64,000 nt of DNA from Vulcanimicrobiota bacterium (GTDB taxonomy: Bacteria; Vulcanimicrobiota; Vulcanimicrobiia; Vulcanimicrobiales; Vulcanimicrobiaceae), in contig DAIDHQ010000008.1 in the NCBI GenBank assembly GCA_027459645.1, positions 1 through 64,000 of the forward strand, given 5' to 3'. The position numbers were made by a program, and so were the translations under genes. Shown here in pieces: positions 34,452 through 43,906 of the stretch. A model generated the notes under the pieces. The model was not told where the DNA came from. It made no database searches and saw only the letters and a program-made list of their open reading frames with translations. Position 1 is the first letter of the stretch. The number at the start of each line of letters is the position of its first letter.

Positions 34452-34739
34452 GTGAATGCTCTTTTGTGCCAGCTCGATTCGCTGGCAATTCTGCTCGCTC
34501 GCTTGTACTCGCTCGTATTGTTGATCTACGCCGTGGTGTCGTGGATCCCCGATATTCGCGGCCCGTGGGTACGGTATCTCGCGGCGATCGTGGAACCGGT
34601 GCTCGCGCCCGTGCGTCGCATCATTCCGCCGCTCGGCGGTCTCGATCTGGCGTTCCTGGTCGTGCTGCTCGTGCTGCAAATGGTCGTCGTGCCGTTGCTG
34701 CAGCGCGCGGCGTTCACCGCCTGCTACATCGGCTACTAA
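34452..34739 (+). CDS. YggT family membrane protein
   Basis: A 95-residue protein with two hydrophobic helices and the family motifs YSLVLLIYAVVSWIPD and LAAIVEPVLAPVRRIIPP followed by a Gly-Gly-Leu-Asp. YggT proteins are small integral membrane proteins with unclear function, linked to division or osmotic response. GTG start, 16 nt after the peptidase and 6 nt before lepA. Confidence 0.88.
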   Translation: MNALLCQLDSLAILLARLYSLVLLIYAVVSWIPDIRGPWVRYLAAIVEPVLAPVRRIIPPLGGLDLAFLVVLLVLQMVVVPLLQRAAFTACYIGY

Positions 34740-34745
34740 CCCTCG

Positions 34746-36575
34746 ATGAGCGCTAAGTCTGAAAATCCGCACCGTACGGAGGTTGCGACGAACGTTCGCA
34801 ACTTCTGCATCATCGCGCACATCGATCACGGCAAGACGACCCTTTCCGATCGGCTGCTCGAACTGACCCGAACGGTCGAAGCACGCGATTTAGAAGAACA
34901 AGCGCTCGACGCCATGGACTTGGAGCGCGAGCGCGGGATCACCATTCGCATGCATCCGGTCACGTTGCGCTATAAAGCGCGCGACGGGCAGACCTACGAA
35001 CTCAATTTGATCGATACGCCTGGTCACGTCGATTTCTCGTACGAGGTTTCGCGCTCGCTCGCCGCGTGCGAAGGCGCGCTGTTGATCATCGACGCCGCGC
35101 AGGGCATCGAAGCCCAGACGCTCGCGAACTACCACCTTGCGGTCGAGCACGACCTCACGATCATTCCCGTCATTAACAAGATCGATCTTCCGGCCGCCGA
35201 TCCGGAACGCGTGATGGCCGAAGTCGAGGAGCTGCTCATCATCGAAAAGAGCGAATGCATCCTTGCAAGTGCGAAAAACGGCATCGGCGTCGAAGAGATT
35301 CTCGAAGCGATCGTCACGCGAATTCCGCCGCCCAAGGGACATCGCGACCATCTGCGCGCCCTGGTCTTTAACGCGCAATTCGATCCGTATCGCGGCGTCG
35401 TTTCCTACGTGCGCGTCGCCGACGGTGCCCTCAAAGCCGGAAGCCGCTTTATGTCGATGGCGCATCAGAAGGTCTACGAATGCACCGAAGTCGGCGTCTT
35501 CTCGCCGCAAATGCTTCCGACGAAGAAGCTCGAGATGGGTTCGGTCGGCTACGTCATCGCAAACATCAAATCGCTCGGGGATATCGACGTCGGCGATACG
35601 TTGACCGAGGCGAGCAATCCGGCGCACGTGCCGCTCGCGGGCTATCGCAAGGCGATGCCGATGGTGTTCTGCGGACTCTATCCGAACGAAGGGGCCGAGT
35701 ACGACGATCTGCGGGACGCGCTCGACAAGATGAAGCTCAACGACGCCGCGCTCTCGTACGAACCCGAGACGTCCGTCGCGCTCGGCTTCGGATTCCGCTG
35801 CGGCTTTTTGGGCCTCTTGCACATGGAAATCGTGCAAGAACGGCTCGAACGGGATTTTTCCCTCGATCTGATCGCCACGTCGCCCTCGGTCGTGTTTCGC
35901 GTGACCAAGACCGACGGAACCGTCGAAATGATCGACAATCCCTCGAAACTGCCGGCCACCAACGTGATCGACACGATCGAAGAGCCGTTCGTCAAGGCGA
36001 CGATCATCACGCCGCCCGATTACGTCGGCACGATCATGGACGCAACGATCACTCGCCGAGGCACGCTGCTCAACATGGAATATCTTCACGACGGCCGCGT
36101 GATCCTGACGTTCGAGATGCCCTTGATCGAAGTGATCGTCGACTACTTCGATCAGCTCAAATCGCGAACCAAGGGCTATGCGTCCCTCGATTACGAGGTG
36201 ATCGGCTATCGCGAAGGCGACTTGGTGAAACTCGAGATTCTGCTCAATGGCGAATCGGTCGATGCGCTCTCGTTCATCGTCGCCCGGGAAAAGGCCGCAT
36301 CGCGCGGACGGGCCTTGACCGAAAAACTCAAAGAATTGATTCCGCGTCAAATGTTCGAGGTGCCGATCCAGGCGGCGATCGGCGGCAAGATCGTCGCGCG
36401 CGAGACCGTCAGCGCCCAGCGCAAAAACGTGCTGGCAAAGTGCTACGGCGGCGATATTTCCCGCAAGCGCAAGCTGCTCGAGAAGCAGAAGGCCGGCAAG
36501 GAACGCATGAAGCGCGTGGGACGCGTCGAGTTGCCGCAAGAGGCCTTTATGGCCGTTCTCAAACTCGAAGACTAG
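34746..36575 (+). CDS. lepA: Elongation factor 4 (LepA) GTPase
   Basis: Ribosome-bound translational GTPase, implicated in initiation and back-translocation. The 609-residue protein has the G-domain motifs [15 protein letters not shown] (G1), RGITI (G2), DTPGHVDF (G3), NKIDLP (G4), then the EF-G-like domains and the LepA-specific C-terminal domain ([31 protein letters not shown]-like region, residues about 540-590). Length is typical (about 600). Confidence 0.97.
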   Translation: MSAKSENPHRTEVATNVRNFCIIAHIDHGKTTLSDRLLELTRTVEARDLEEQALDAMDLERERGITIRMHPVTLRYKARDGQTYELNLIDTPGHVDFSYEVSRSLAACEGALLIIDAAQGIEAQTLANYHLAVEHDLTIIPVINKIDLPAADPERVMAEVEELLIIEKSECILASAKNGIGVEEILEAIVTRIPPPKGHRDHLRALVFNAQFDPYRGVVSYVRVADGALKAGSRFMSMAHQKVYECTEVGVFSPQMLPTKKLEMGSVGYVIANIKSLGDIDVGDTLTEASNPAHVPLAGYRKAMPMVFCGLYPNEGAEYDDLRDALDKMKLNDAALSYEPETSVALGFGFRCGFLGLLHMEIVQERLERDFSLDLIATSPSVVFRVTKTDGTVEMIDNPSKLPATNVIDTIEEPFVKATIITPPDYVGTIMDATITRRGTLLNMEYLHDGRVILTFEMPLIEVIVDYFDQLKSRTKGYASLDYEVIGYREGDLVKLEILLNGESVDALSFIVAREKAASRGRALTEKLKELIPRQMFEVPIQAAIGGKIVARETVSAQRKNVLAKCYGGDISRKRKLLEKQKAGKERMKRVGRVELPQEAFMAVLKLED

Positions 36576-36587
36576 CGAACGGACGAT

Positions 36588-37880
36588 TTGATAGTATCGC
36601 TCGCGCTCGCCGCGGTGCTCCGCTTGAATCCGTCGAAGATTGATTCGATCGATATTTCGTGGTCCTGGGGCGGGCTTGGGACACCGGTTCACCTGAAAAC
36701 GCACATCGAGCGAACGGACGGCGCCTTTGTGCGCTCTAACGGTTCGGTTGTCGCTCCGGAAGCTATCGCTGCCTTCACCGCTGCCGTCGACGACATGGGC
36801 AGTCCGGTCGTCCCGCTTGCAAAGATCGGCATCACCGCCGCATACATGCGTTCCCAGATGCCCTCGTGGCGAACGTCGTGCATCGAAGGGCTCCCCGCCG
36901 ATTCGGCGCCCGCGCTTGCCTTCGATCGGAAATACACCGATATCGCCGCGATCGAGTCGGCGTATTCCGCGGGGCTGGATCGGCCGACGCGCGCACTTGA
37001 CACCTATCCGCGACTCAATGTCGTCGTAACAACGTCCTCTGGTTCGTTCACCTTTTCCAGCCAATCCGTGAACGCGCACATGCTGCCGATCGACGTGTCC
37101 TTTCCTGACGGGACACGAGGCCAGAACCTAAATTGGGAATTCATGCCGGCAATCGACGGATTGCTCGGCGGTGTTCCTCATAACGTTCGCTGGTATTTCG
37201 GTGAGATGGATCGCGAATGGATAGCAGGCAATTGGGCGGATGCAGCCTGCGATCATCGCGCGGTCGAAGCGGCGAAGGCCGCTGAACACGGCCCCTTGCT
37301 GATGGCGTTGAGCAAGGATGCCGGCCTGAAAATTTCCGATTTTTTCGTGTCGGGTAGTTGGTCCGCGCGAGCCGGAACTGCGAGGGATGAGCGCATCAGC
37401 GTTCAGCTTTACGGGGCGCACCCGACGCAATCCGATTATAAGCGGGCGATCGATCTCGCCGCACGCCAACTCACGTTCGTCAAGAGCGTCGGGTGGCTGA
37501 TGACGGCCCTTGCGCAGGACCCGCACGGACAAATTTTCATCGTCGGAGGAGGCGCAGATGAGGTCTTTCTCCCAAAGATGGCCGAGCAAAGCGGAAGGCC
37601 CGTGGCGGCTGCGCTGCTTCGAGCACACCGCGATGACGTCATTCACGTGCGCCTAAGCACCGACGGCAGCCGCGATTGGTCGTCGTGGTACATTCTTCCG
37701 GACCGGACGATGATCTTAACAGGGTATTTCTATCATATGCGTGGCTTCCCGTTCGGGGATCGAACGTACAACGCCATCGCAGCTCCGATTGGGCAAACCG
37801 CTGCGCCAAGCGATGACAGCCCGGTGTTCACCGCACTGATCGTCCATCCCGATGGCTCGATTGAGACGGCGCATCCGTAA
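36588..37880 (+). CDS. Hypothetical protein, TTG start
   Basis: A 430-residue protein I do not recognise. It starts with a short hydrophobic stretch (MIVSLALAAVL) that could be a weak signal sequence, and otherwise appears soluble. Visible blocks include ISWSWGGLGTPVHLKTHIER, RTSCIEGLPADS, NWEFMPAIDGLLGGVPHNVRW and SWYILPDRTMIL. TTG at 36588 is the only start that keeps the hydrophobic beginning. It stands 12 nt after lepA and its TAA overlaps the rdgB ATG by one base, so it is in the operon, though its composition is less GC-biased than that of its neighbours by eye. Confidence 0.75.
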   Translation: MIVSLALAAVLRLNPSKIDSIDISWSWGGLGTPVHLKTHIERTDGAFVRSNGSVVAPEAIAAFTAAVDDMGSPVVPLAKIGITAAYMRSQMPSWRTSCIEGLPADSAPALAFDRKYTDIAAIESAYSAGLDRPTRALDTYPRLNVVVTTSSGSFTFSSQSVNAHMLPIDVSFPDGTRGQNLNWEFMPAIDGLLGGVPHNVRWYFGEMDREWIAGNWADAACDHRAVEAAKAAEHGPLLMALSKDAGLKISDFFVSGSWSARAGTARDERISVQLYGAHPTQSDYKRAIDLAARQLTFVKSVGWLMTALAQDPHGQIFIVGGGADEVFLPKMAEQSGRPVAAALLRAHRDDVIHVRLSTDGSRDWSSWYILPDRTMILTGYFYHMRGFPFGDRTYNAIAAPIGQTAAPSDDSPVFTALIVHPDGSIETAHP

Positions 37881-38470
37881 TGAAGACGTATCTCGCCACG
37901 AAAAATGCCGGCAAACTCGGTGAAATTCGCGAGATGCTCGCGGGTTCGCCGCTCGAACTCGACGTCTATGCGGCGTATCGCGATCCCGTCGAGGGCGACA
38001 CGAGCTACGTCGAAAACGCCTTGTTGAAAGCACGCGCGTTGCGCGCGCAGTTGCTCGCCGCCGGCATCGACGCGGCGGTGCTCGCCGACGACAGCGGCAT
38101 CGAACTCGACGCACTCGATGGTCGCCCGGGAGTGCTTTCGGCCTATTATGCGGGAGAAACCACTCCGTGGCCGCAACGGTTGGAAGCGATGATGAACGAG
38201 ATTCGTGGGGTACCGCGTGACGGCCGGGGTGCGCGCTTCGTCTGCGTGATGGCGTTGATTTTTCCCGACGGGCGCGAGCTCGTCGTCGAAGGCGACGTGC
38301 GCGGTGAGATTTCAACCGAGCCGCGCGGCACGCATGGTTTCGGCTACGATCCGGTCTTTTTCTATCCCCCGATCTCAAAGACGTTCGGTGAAATTCCCGA
38401 AGCGCAGAAGAATCAATTGAGTCACCGCGGGCGCGCGGCGCGCGCGTTGTTGGGAGTGCTCGGCGCGTGA
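37880..38470 (+). CDS. rdgB: RdgB/HAM1 non-canonical purine NTP pyrophosphatase
   Basis: Hydrolyses ITP, dITP and XTP to monophosphates, keeping deaminated purines out of nucleic acids. The 196-residue product has ATKNAGKLGEI (substrate Lys), TSYVENALLKA, VLADDSGIELDAL, GFGYDPVFF and LSHRGRA. Length and motifs are standard. Confidence 0.95.
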   Translation: MKTYLATKNAGKLGEIREMLAGSPLELDVYAAYRDPVEGDTSYVENALLKARALRAQLLAAGIDAAVLADDSGIELDALDGRPGVLSAYYAGETTPWPQRLEAMMNEIRGVPRDGRGARFVCVMALIFPDGRELVVEGDVRGEISTEPRGTHGFGYDPVFFYPPISKTFGEIPEAQKNQLSHRGRAARALLGVLGA

Positions 38471-39324
38471 ACGAGCCGAACATCGTCTCGGCCAAACCAT
38501 CGGACATCCGCGCCATGGCGGCGAAACGGTATTCCGACGACGCGAGCCGCCAACTCTACGCGAACCTTGCCGAGTCTGCGGCCGCCGGTTGCTGGATCGC
38601 CCGCGACGTGGACGAACCCGTCGGTATCGCCTTCGCGCACGCCCTCGAGACCGAGTGGTACGTCAGCGAACTCTACGTCGAGCCGTCGTTCCGCGGTGCC
38701 GGCCTGGGATGGAAGCTCTTGCGTCAGGCAACCGCCGAGTCCGGCGAGGTCTCGCTCGGCGGAGTGATCGACGCCGACGATCTCGCATCGCTCGCATTCT
38801 TCTTGCGCCGGGGAATGGGACTTCACGTCCCCGTCCTGCGCGTCGCCGGTCCGATTCCGAGCGAAGAAGAACTGGTAGCCATGGCCGCCGGAGATTATCG
38901 CTTTACGAGCATTCCGATCGCAGCCGACCACATGAAATTCGAGTTGGACGCGCTCGACCGCGAGGTTCGCGGAAGCGCGCGCCCGACCGATCACGTCGCA
39001 TTCGCGCAACTCGCAACGGGTACGGCGTTTGCGATCAATGACGAACTCGTCGGGTATGCCTATGCGTGGCCCGACGGACGCATCGGTCCGATGGTGTCCG
39101 CGTCGGGGTCCTATTCCGTCCAATTCTTCGCCTACGCGATGGCCTCGCTTCGGCAGGCGTATCGGGCGTCGTGGTGCACGGCGCTCGTTCCCGGCAGCAA
39201 CGCGCGCGTCTTACGAGCCGCCGTTCGGTCGGGGTTGAAGATCGAAGACGTCCGCATCTTCGCAACCGACCAGCCGCAGATCGACCTCTCGCGCTACATC
39301 GGATTTCACCCGCTCGCGTTTTAA
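38467..39324 (+). CDS. Tandem GNAT-domain N-acetyltransferase
   Basis: A 285-residue protein with two acetyltransferase-like halves. The first (about 1-145) has the acetyl-CoA motif as LYVEPSFRGAGLGWKLL and IDADDLASLAFFLRRGM. The second (about 150-285) keeps the fold (LVGYAYAWPDGRIGP, ALVPGSNARVLRAAVRSGL) but lacks a clear Q/R-x-x-G-x-G/A loop, so is probably non-catalytic. Substrate unknown. GTG start overlapping the rdgB stop as GTGA. Confidence 0.82.
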   Translation: MNEPNIVSAKPSDIRAMAAKRYSDDASRQLYANLAESAAAGCWIARDVDEPVGIAFAHALETEWYVSELYVEPSFRGAGLGWKLLRQATAESGEVSLGGVIDADDLASLAFFLRRGMGLHVPVLRVAGPIPSEEELVAMAAGDYRFTSIPIAADHMKFELDALDREVRGSARPTDHVAFAQLATGTAFAINDELVGYAYAWPDGRIGPMVSASGSYSVQFFAYAMASLRQAYRASWCTALVPGSNARVLRAAVRSGLKIEDVRIFATDQPQIDLSRYIGFHPLAF

Positions 39325-39360
39325 GCGCTTCGGCGCCGCCATCGTGGGAACGATAACGCC

Positions 39361-39954
39361 ATGAAGCACGACAATCTCATGCACGATGCGGCCCTGCTGG
39401 TTGCGCGCGGCGTCGTCGGCGCAAGCATCGCCGCACACGGCGCACAAAAGCTCTTCGGCTGGTTTGGCGGCCCGGGAATCGAGGGTGCGTCGCAGATGTT
39501 CGCGGGTTTGGGTTTTGAACCGCCCGGCACGATGGCGCGCGTGGCGTCCATTTCGGAGATTGCATCAGGCGTTCTCATTGCAACGGGCACCGGCGGCCCG
39601 CTCGGTCCCATGATGCTCACGGGCGTCATGGCGGTGGCCGCCGGCAGCGTCCACCTCAAAAACGGCTATTTTGCCGGCAACAAAGGCTTCGAACTCAACG
39701 CCATGTATGGCGTCGCCGCGTTACTGTTGGCCGTCGAGGATCACGGGCGATTTAGCGTGGACGAGGCGCTCGGCATGCGCAAGAACGTGAATCCGGCGCT
39801 CGGATGGCTCGCCGTGGCTGCCGGTGCCGCAAGCGCCGTCGCGATTCTCGCCCGCCGTCGGCACATTCCGGATCGATCGGCGATGCAGGCTTCGCCGACC
39901 GAAAAGGCGACGTTGGGGGCGCCGGCCCAAAATATCACGCCGGCCACCCAATAA
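39361..39954 (+). CDS. DoxX family membrane protein
   Basis: A 197-residue protein with four hydrophobic helices and DoxX features: ARGVVGASIAAHGAQKLFGWFGG at the start, then EIASGVLIATG and VHLKNGYFA. DoxX proteins are quinone- or redox-linked membrane proteins of poorly known role. After the fourth helix there is a fifth hydrophobic stretch (about 140-160) and a polar tail. Confidence 0.85.
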   Translation: MKHDNLMHDAALLVARGVVGASIAAHGAQKLFGWFGGPGIEGASQMFAGLGFEPPGTMARVASISEIASGVLIATGTGGPLGPMMLTGVMAVAAGSVHLKNGYFAGNKGFELNAMYGVAALLLAVEDHGRFSVDEALGMRKNVNPALGWLAVAAGAASAVAILARRRHIPDRSAMQASPTEKATLGAPAQNITPATQ

Positions 39955-40041
39955 AGTTGAAAAAGCGCTATATTCCACAAGGAAAATCGCGACTGCTAGA
40001 AAATCGTCCGGTCAATTAGCTGCCCCACTCGAAAGGACAGT

Positions 40042-40467
40042 ATGACCAAGAACGAGTTAGCTCGTGAGCTCGCCGAAGAACTGGATCTTCCGCGCCGTCA
40101 GATGGTCGAAATCATCGACGCGATGCTGGAGAAATGGATGGACGTGCTCAAATCGGGCGACAAAGTCCAGTTGACCCCGTTCGGCCAGTTCAAGGTTCGC
40201 GACCGTGCGGCTCGCATCGCGCGTAACCCGAAGACGGGCGAACCGATCAAAGTGCCAGCGAAGAAAGTGCTCAAGTTCATCGCCGGCCGTACGCTGAAGG
40301 AAGCCGTTGGAACGGCCAAGCGCGGCGGCGGCGCGAAAAAGTCGACGGCCAAGAAGTCGACGGCAAAGAAAGCGACGGCGAAAAAGAGCGCTGCGAAAAA
40401 GGCTCCGGCTCGTAAAGCGGCTCCCGCTAAAAAGAGCGCGGCCAAGAAAACTTCGCGCCGGCGCTAG
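40042..40467 (+). CDS. HU-family DNA-binding protein with Lys/Ala-rich tail
   Basis: Nucleoid protein that bends DNA. Residues 1-92 are a normal HU/IHF domain: MTKNELARELAEE, the saddle and arm with GQFKVRDRAARIARNPKTGEPI, and PAKKVLKFIAGRTLKEAV. Residues 93-141 are a repetitive AKKS/AKKT/AKKA tail like eukaryotic histone H1 and like the HupB tail in Actinobacteria. AAAGGACAG precedes the ATG. A strong terminator follows. Confidence 0.93.
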   Translation: MTKNELARELAEELDLPRRQMVEIIDAMLEKWMDVLKSGDKVQLTPFGQFKVRDRAARIARNPKTGEPIKVPAKKVLKFIAGRTLKEAVGTAKRGGGAKKSTAKKSTAKKATAKKSAAKKAPARKAAPAKKSAAKKTSRRR

Positions 40468-40486
40468 TCGCAGGCAAGGGATCCTA

Positions 40487-40524
40487 ACGAGCCGCCGTTT
40501 TTCGGCGGCTCGTTTTTATTTTTC
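40487..40524 (+). terminator. Rho-independent terminator of the HU gene
   Basis: An 11-bp perfect stem (40487-40497 with 40503-40513), a TTTTT loop and a run TTTTTATTTTT form a textbook terminator 19 nt after the stop. It also separates the HU gene from the convergent DJ-1/PfpI gene. Confidence 0.93.
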
Positions 40525-40528
40525 CAGG

Positions 40529-41095
40529 CTAGCGCGCGCCGGCCGCCTGCCGCGCGTGTTGAAAGAGCCGGATCATCGCCGGATTAAAATCCTTGGGAAT
40601 ATCGTCGGGTTTGCGGCTCGTGACCAGTTGCCGTTCCTCTACGACCGGTCGATCGACCCATGAGCCGCCCGAATTCTCGATGTCACGTCGTAGTGACGGC
40701 CACGACGTCAGCGTCTTGCCTTTGGTGAATCCGGCGTCGATCAATATCCACGGCGCGTGACAGATCGCAGCGATCGGTTTGCCCGCCTCGCAGATCGCTT
40801 TGACGAAGGCAACCGCCCGTGGTTCCATGCGCAACCTGTCGGCATTGATCGCTCCGCCGGGCAGCATCAACGCATCGAAATTCGATGGGTCGGCCTGGTC
40901 CAGCGAAAGATCGACCTTGAAGGTGTCGGCCGGCGTATGGTGATGCCAGCCGCGTACCTGCGGCATGTGCGGCGATACCAGCGTCACCGTCGCCCCAGCG
41001 TTTTCCAGCGCGCGTCGCGGTTCCACCATCTCTGCTTGTTCGAATGCATCTTCGGTAAGAATCGCGACGCGTAGTCCTTGAAGTTCGTTTGCCAT
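40529..41095 (-). CDS. DJ-1/PfpI family protein
   Basis: A 188-residue class I glutamine amidotransferase-like protein: VAILTEDAFEQAEMVEPRRAL, the Glu in the first loop, LMLPGGAINADRLR, and the nucleophile elbow AAICHAPW with its Cys followed by His. Members are protein deglycases, glyoxalases or proteases; this one is closest to the PfpI/YhbO type by motif. It is divergent from aroC with a 56-nt gap. Confidence 0.9.
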   Translation of the reverse strand: MANELQGLRVAILTEDAFEQAEMVEPRRALENAGATVTLVSPHMPQVRGWHHHTPADTFKVDLSLDQADPSNFDALMLPGGAINADRLRMEPRAVAFVKAICEAGKPIAAICHAPWILIDAGFTKGKTLTSWPSLRRDIENSGGSWVDRPVVEERQLVTSRKPDDIPKDFNPAMIRLFQHARQAAGAR

Positions 41096-41151
41096 AACAC
41101 CGCGTTCATACCCCGCTGCAGGCGGCGTCTTATGCCCCGGCCAAGCAGTAG

Positions 41152-42318
41152 GTGGTGTTCCGGTACCTCACGGCGGGCGAATCGCACGGTCCTGCGCTCG
41201 TCGGCATCCTCGACGGCCTGCCAGCTCGGCTCAGACTCGACGTCGAACGCATCAACGATACGCTCGCGCGCCGTCAAGGCGGCTACGGCCGCGGCGGACG
41301 CATGAAGATCGAACGCGACGAGGTTGAATTTCTCGCGGGTGTCCGCGGAAGCGAAACGCTGGGATCTCCCATCGCAGTGATGGTACGCAACCGGGATTTC
41401 GAAAACGTTCGCGCGCTGATGGATCCGATCGCCGGTGCGGGCAAGCCACTGACGAATCCGCGCCCCGGTCACGCCGACTATGCCGGCGCCCTCAAATACG
41501 GCCATCGCGACCTTCGTAACGTGCTGGAACGGGCGAGCGCGCGTGAAACGGCGATGCGCGTCTGTCTCGGCGCCATCTGCGCGCAATTTTTGCAAGCGCT
41601 CGGCATCACGACGCGCAGCTACGTCTCCCGCATCGGTGACGTCGTCGCGCCGGAACTCGACGCGTTTCGCGAAAGCGACGTCGAAGCGAGCGAGGTGCGC
41701 TGCCCCGACGCAGATGCAGCGGCTGCCATGATTCGCGCCATCGATGCAGCAAAGGCGGCCGGAGACACCCTTGGCGGCCAGTTCGTCGTTCGCGTCGACG
41801 GGATGCCGGTAGGAATCGGTAGCAACCGACAGCCCGATCAACGCCTCGACGGCATACTGGCGGGCGCCTTGATGGGCATGCAAACCGTCAAAGCGGTCGA
41901 GGTCGGCTTGGGCGCGGACGTTGCAGCAAAACCGGGTTCGCGCGCGCACGATACCTTCGGCCTTTCCGAAGGTGAGGTCGTGCGTGGAAGCAACCGCGCC
42001 GGCGGCATCGAGGGCGGCATGAGCAACGGACAGCCCCTGATCTTGCGCATCTCCGTCAAACCGATTCCGACGCTCATGAAGGCCTTGCCGTCGGTCAATC
42101 TTCATGAAGGCACCGACGCGCCCGCGTCGATCGTGCGCAGCGACGTCTGCGTCGTTCCCGCGGCAGCCATCGTCGGAGAAGCGATGGTCCGGCTCGCGCT
42201 GGTCGCTCCCGTGCTCGAAAAGTACGGCGGTGACTCGATCGACGAAACCTTGAGCAATCTGCAGCGCGCGAACGCCGCTGCAGCAGACCTGTTTGCAACG
42301 CAGAAGGAGGGCGTGTGA
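41152..42318 (+). CDS. aroC: Chorismate synthase
   Basis: FMN-dependent formation of chorismate from EPSP, last step of the shikimate pathway. The 388-residue protein has YLTAGESHGPAL, RRQGGYGRGGRMKIE, RPGHADYAGALKYGHRDLRNVLERASARETA-type signatures, and DTFGLSEGEVVRGSNRAGGIEGG-like C-terminal part. GTG start. It overlaps aroK by 4 nt in an aroC-aroK-aroB-priA operon. Confidence 0.96.
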   Translation: MVFRYLTAGESHGPALVGILDGLPARLRLDVERINDTLARRQGGYGRGGRMKIERDEVEFLAGVRGSETLGSPIAVMVRNRDFENVRALMDPIAGAGKPLTNPRPGHADYAGALKYGHRDLRNVLERASARETAMRVCLGAICAQFLQALGITTRSYVSRIGDVVAPELDAFRESDVEASEVRCPDADAAAAMIRAIDAAKAAGDTLGGQFVVRVDGMPVGIGSNRQPDQRLDGILAGALMGMQTVKAVEVGLGADVAAKPGSRAHDTFGLSEGEVVRGSNRAGGIEGGMSNGQPLILRISVKPIPTLMKALPSVNLHEGTDAPASIVRSDVCVVPAAAIVGEAMVRLALVAPVLEKYGGDSIDETLSNLQRANAAAADLFATQKEGV

Positions 42319-42839
42319 AACAACATATCGCGCTCGTCGGCTTTATGGCTGCCGGCAAATCGACGATCGGCAAGAAGCTCGCACGGAAGTTAAAGGTCGC
42401 CTTTTTTGATACCGACGATCTCGTCGTAAAAGAGCACGGCGCCGTATCGGACATCTTTTACAACGAAGGCGAGAAGCGTTTCCGCGACTACGAACATGCC
42501 GCCATCGCGCACGTTCTCGAAGACGGCGAGCCGGGCATCGTCGCGCTGGGCGGTGGAGCGCTCACGCACGAACCGACGCAGAAGCTGCTCAAGAAGCGTG
42601 CTTACAAGATCTTCATCAAGGTGACGCCCGAACAGGTTTTGGAGCGCTTGCGCAAGAGTTTGCGCGTTCGCCCGTTGCTCGGGCCGACTCCCTCGCTTGC
42701 AAAGATCAAGGATCTCTACACCAAACGCATGCCGCAGTACGCTCACGCCGACTTCGTCATCGAAGCGGACGGCATGTCCACCTCACAAATCGTCGATGCG
42801 ATCGTCGAGTGGCTGCACAAGAAGAAGATCGAGATCTGA
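42315..42839 (+). CDS. aroK: Shikimate kinase
   Basis: ATP-dependent phosphorylation of shikimate. The 174-residue product has the P-loop GFMAAGKSTIGKKLA, the shikimate-binding DTDDLV, a Walker B-like ALGGGAL, FRDYE and the lid Arg in LRVRPLLG. GTG start overlapping the aroC stop (GTGA). The end overlaps the beginning of aroB. Confidence 0.95.
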   Translation: MKQHIALVGFMAAGKSTIGKKLARKLKVAFFDTDDLVVKEHGAVSDIFYNEGEKRFRDYEHAAIAHVLEDGEPGIVALGGGALTHEPTQKLLKKRAYKIFIKVTPEQVLERLRKSLRVRPLLGPTPSLAKIKDLYTKRMPQYAHADFVIEADGMSTSQIVDAIVEWLHKKKIEI

Positions 42840-43900
42840 TCGTCAACACCGATCTGACCTATCCGGTCTGCATCGGTGACGATACCCGGCCCGCGGTGCT
42901 GTCGTTTCTGCAGCATCGTGCGCAGCCGTACGTCGTGCTTTGCGACGCCAATCCGAACGTCGTCGCGCTCGCGCGTGACATTCGCGGCGGCAAAGACTGC
43001 CTCGGCGTACTCGCGTTTACGCTCGGAGAGTCGCGCAAGCGGCTTTCCACCGTCGAGCGGGTTCACGAAGCGTTACTCGCCGCCGGGGCCGACCGCGGAA
43101 CGCTCATCGTCGGCGTAGGCGGAGGGGTGGCAAGCGATCTTTTCGGATTTGCGGCGGCCACCTACATGCGCGGCGTCCCCTACGTTCACGTCGCGACGAC
43201 GCTCGTCGCGATGGTCGATGCCGCCGTAGGCGGCAAGACCGGCGTCGATTTGCGCAAGGGCAAGAACCTCTGCGGGCTTTTCGCCGATCCCGTCGCCGTG
43301 TTCGCGAACACCGGCTCGCTCGAAACGCTGCCCTACCGTTTGCTGCGCGAAGGCCTCGCCGAAGTTCTTAAAACGGCGATCATCGAGGGCGACGAATTCT
43401 TCGATGCGATCGAGGCTCTTTCACCGCATCCGTTCTGGCGGTGGCCGTGGCTCGAGATCGTTGCGCAAGCGATCAAGGTCAAGACGATGATCGTCGCCGA
43501 CGACCGCAAAGAAGCCGGCATGCGTGAGTTATTGAATCTCGGGCACACGTTCGCGCATGCACTCGAGACCGCCAGCAACTACCGTGTCTCGCACGGCGTC
43601 GGCGTTGCGCTCGGACTACGAGCCGCAGGCCTGCTCGCTCTACGTACGGGACGCTTTTCCGAAGAAGCACATCTACGCGTGCTGGCGACGATGGCGTTGC
43701 TCGGCATGCCGTTGCGCACGCGGGTACGGGCCGGCGCAGCATTTGCAGCGATGGCGAGCGACAAGAAGCGCCGCAACGGAACGCTGCGCTTCGTTCTGCC
43801 CGTTGCGATCGGAGATGTCGAATACGGCGTCACGGTCCCCGATCGCATGGTGAAGAGCGTGCTCGCGCAGCTCACGCGATCCCCCGAAGCGACCGGGTAG
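42809..43900 (+). CDS. aroB: 3-dehydroquinate synthase
   Basis: NAD- and metal-dependent cyclisation of DAHP to 3-dehydroquinate. The product has VGVGGGVASDLFGFAAATYMRG, ATTLVAMVDAAVGGKTGVD, KNLCGLFADP, EGLAEVLKTA with the metal Glu, and NLGHTFAHALE with a metal His. GTG 42809 overlaps aroK by 31 nt and gives 363 residues; a CTG at 42836, overlapping the aroK stop as CTGA, would give the more family-like beginning IVNTDLTYPV. The choice is open. Confidence 0.93.
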   Translation: MAAQEEDRDLIVNTDLTYPVCIGDDTRPAVLSFLQHRAQPYVVLCDANPNVVALARDIRGGKDCLGVLAFTLGESRKRLSTVERVHEALLAAGADRGTLIVGVGGGVASDLFGFAAATYMRGVPYVHVATTLVAMVDAAVGGKTGVDLRKGKNLCGLFADPVAVFANTGSLETLPYRLLREGLAEVLKTAIIEGDEFFDAIEALSPHPFWRWPWLEIVAQAIKVKTMIVADDRKEAGMRELLNLGHTFAHALETASNYRVSHGVGVALGLRAAGLLALRTGRFSEEAHLRVLATMALLGMPLRTRVRAGAAFAAMASDKKRRNGTLRFVLPVAIGDVEYGVTVPDRMVKSVLAQLTRSPEATG

Positions 43901-43906
43901 AGCCGC

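Noticed and set aside
34890-37079. 729-codon minus-strand open frame
   Set aside because: Antisense to lepA and the next gene; the product is Arg/Asp/His-rich noise with no family features.
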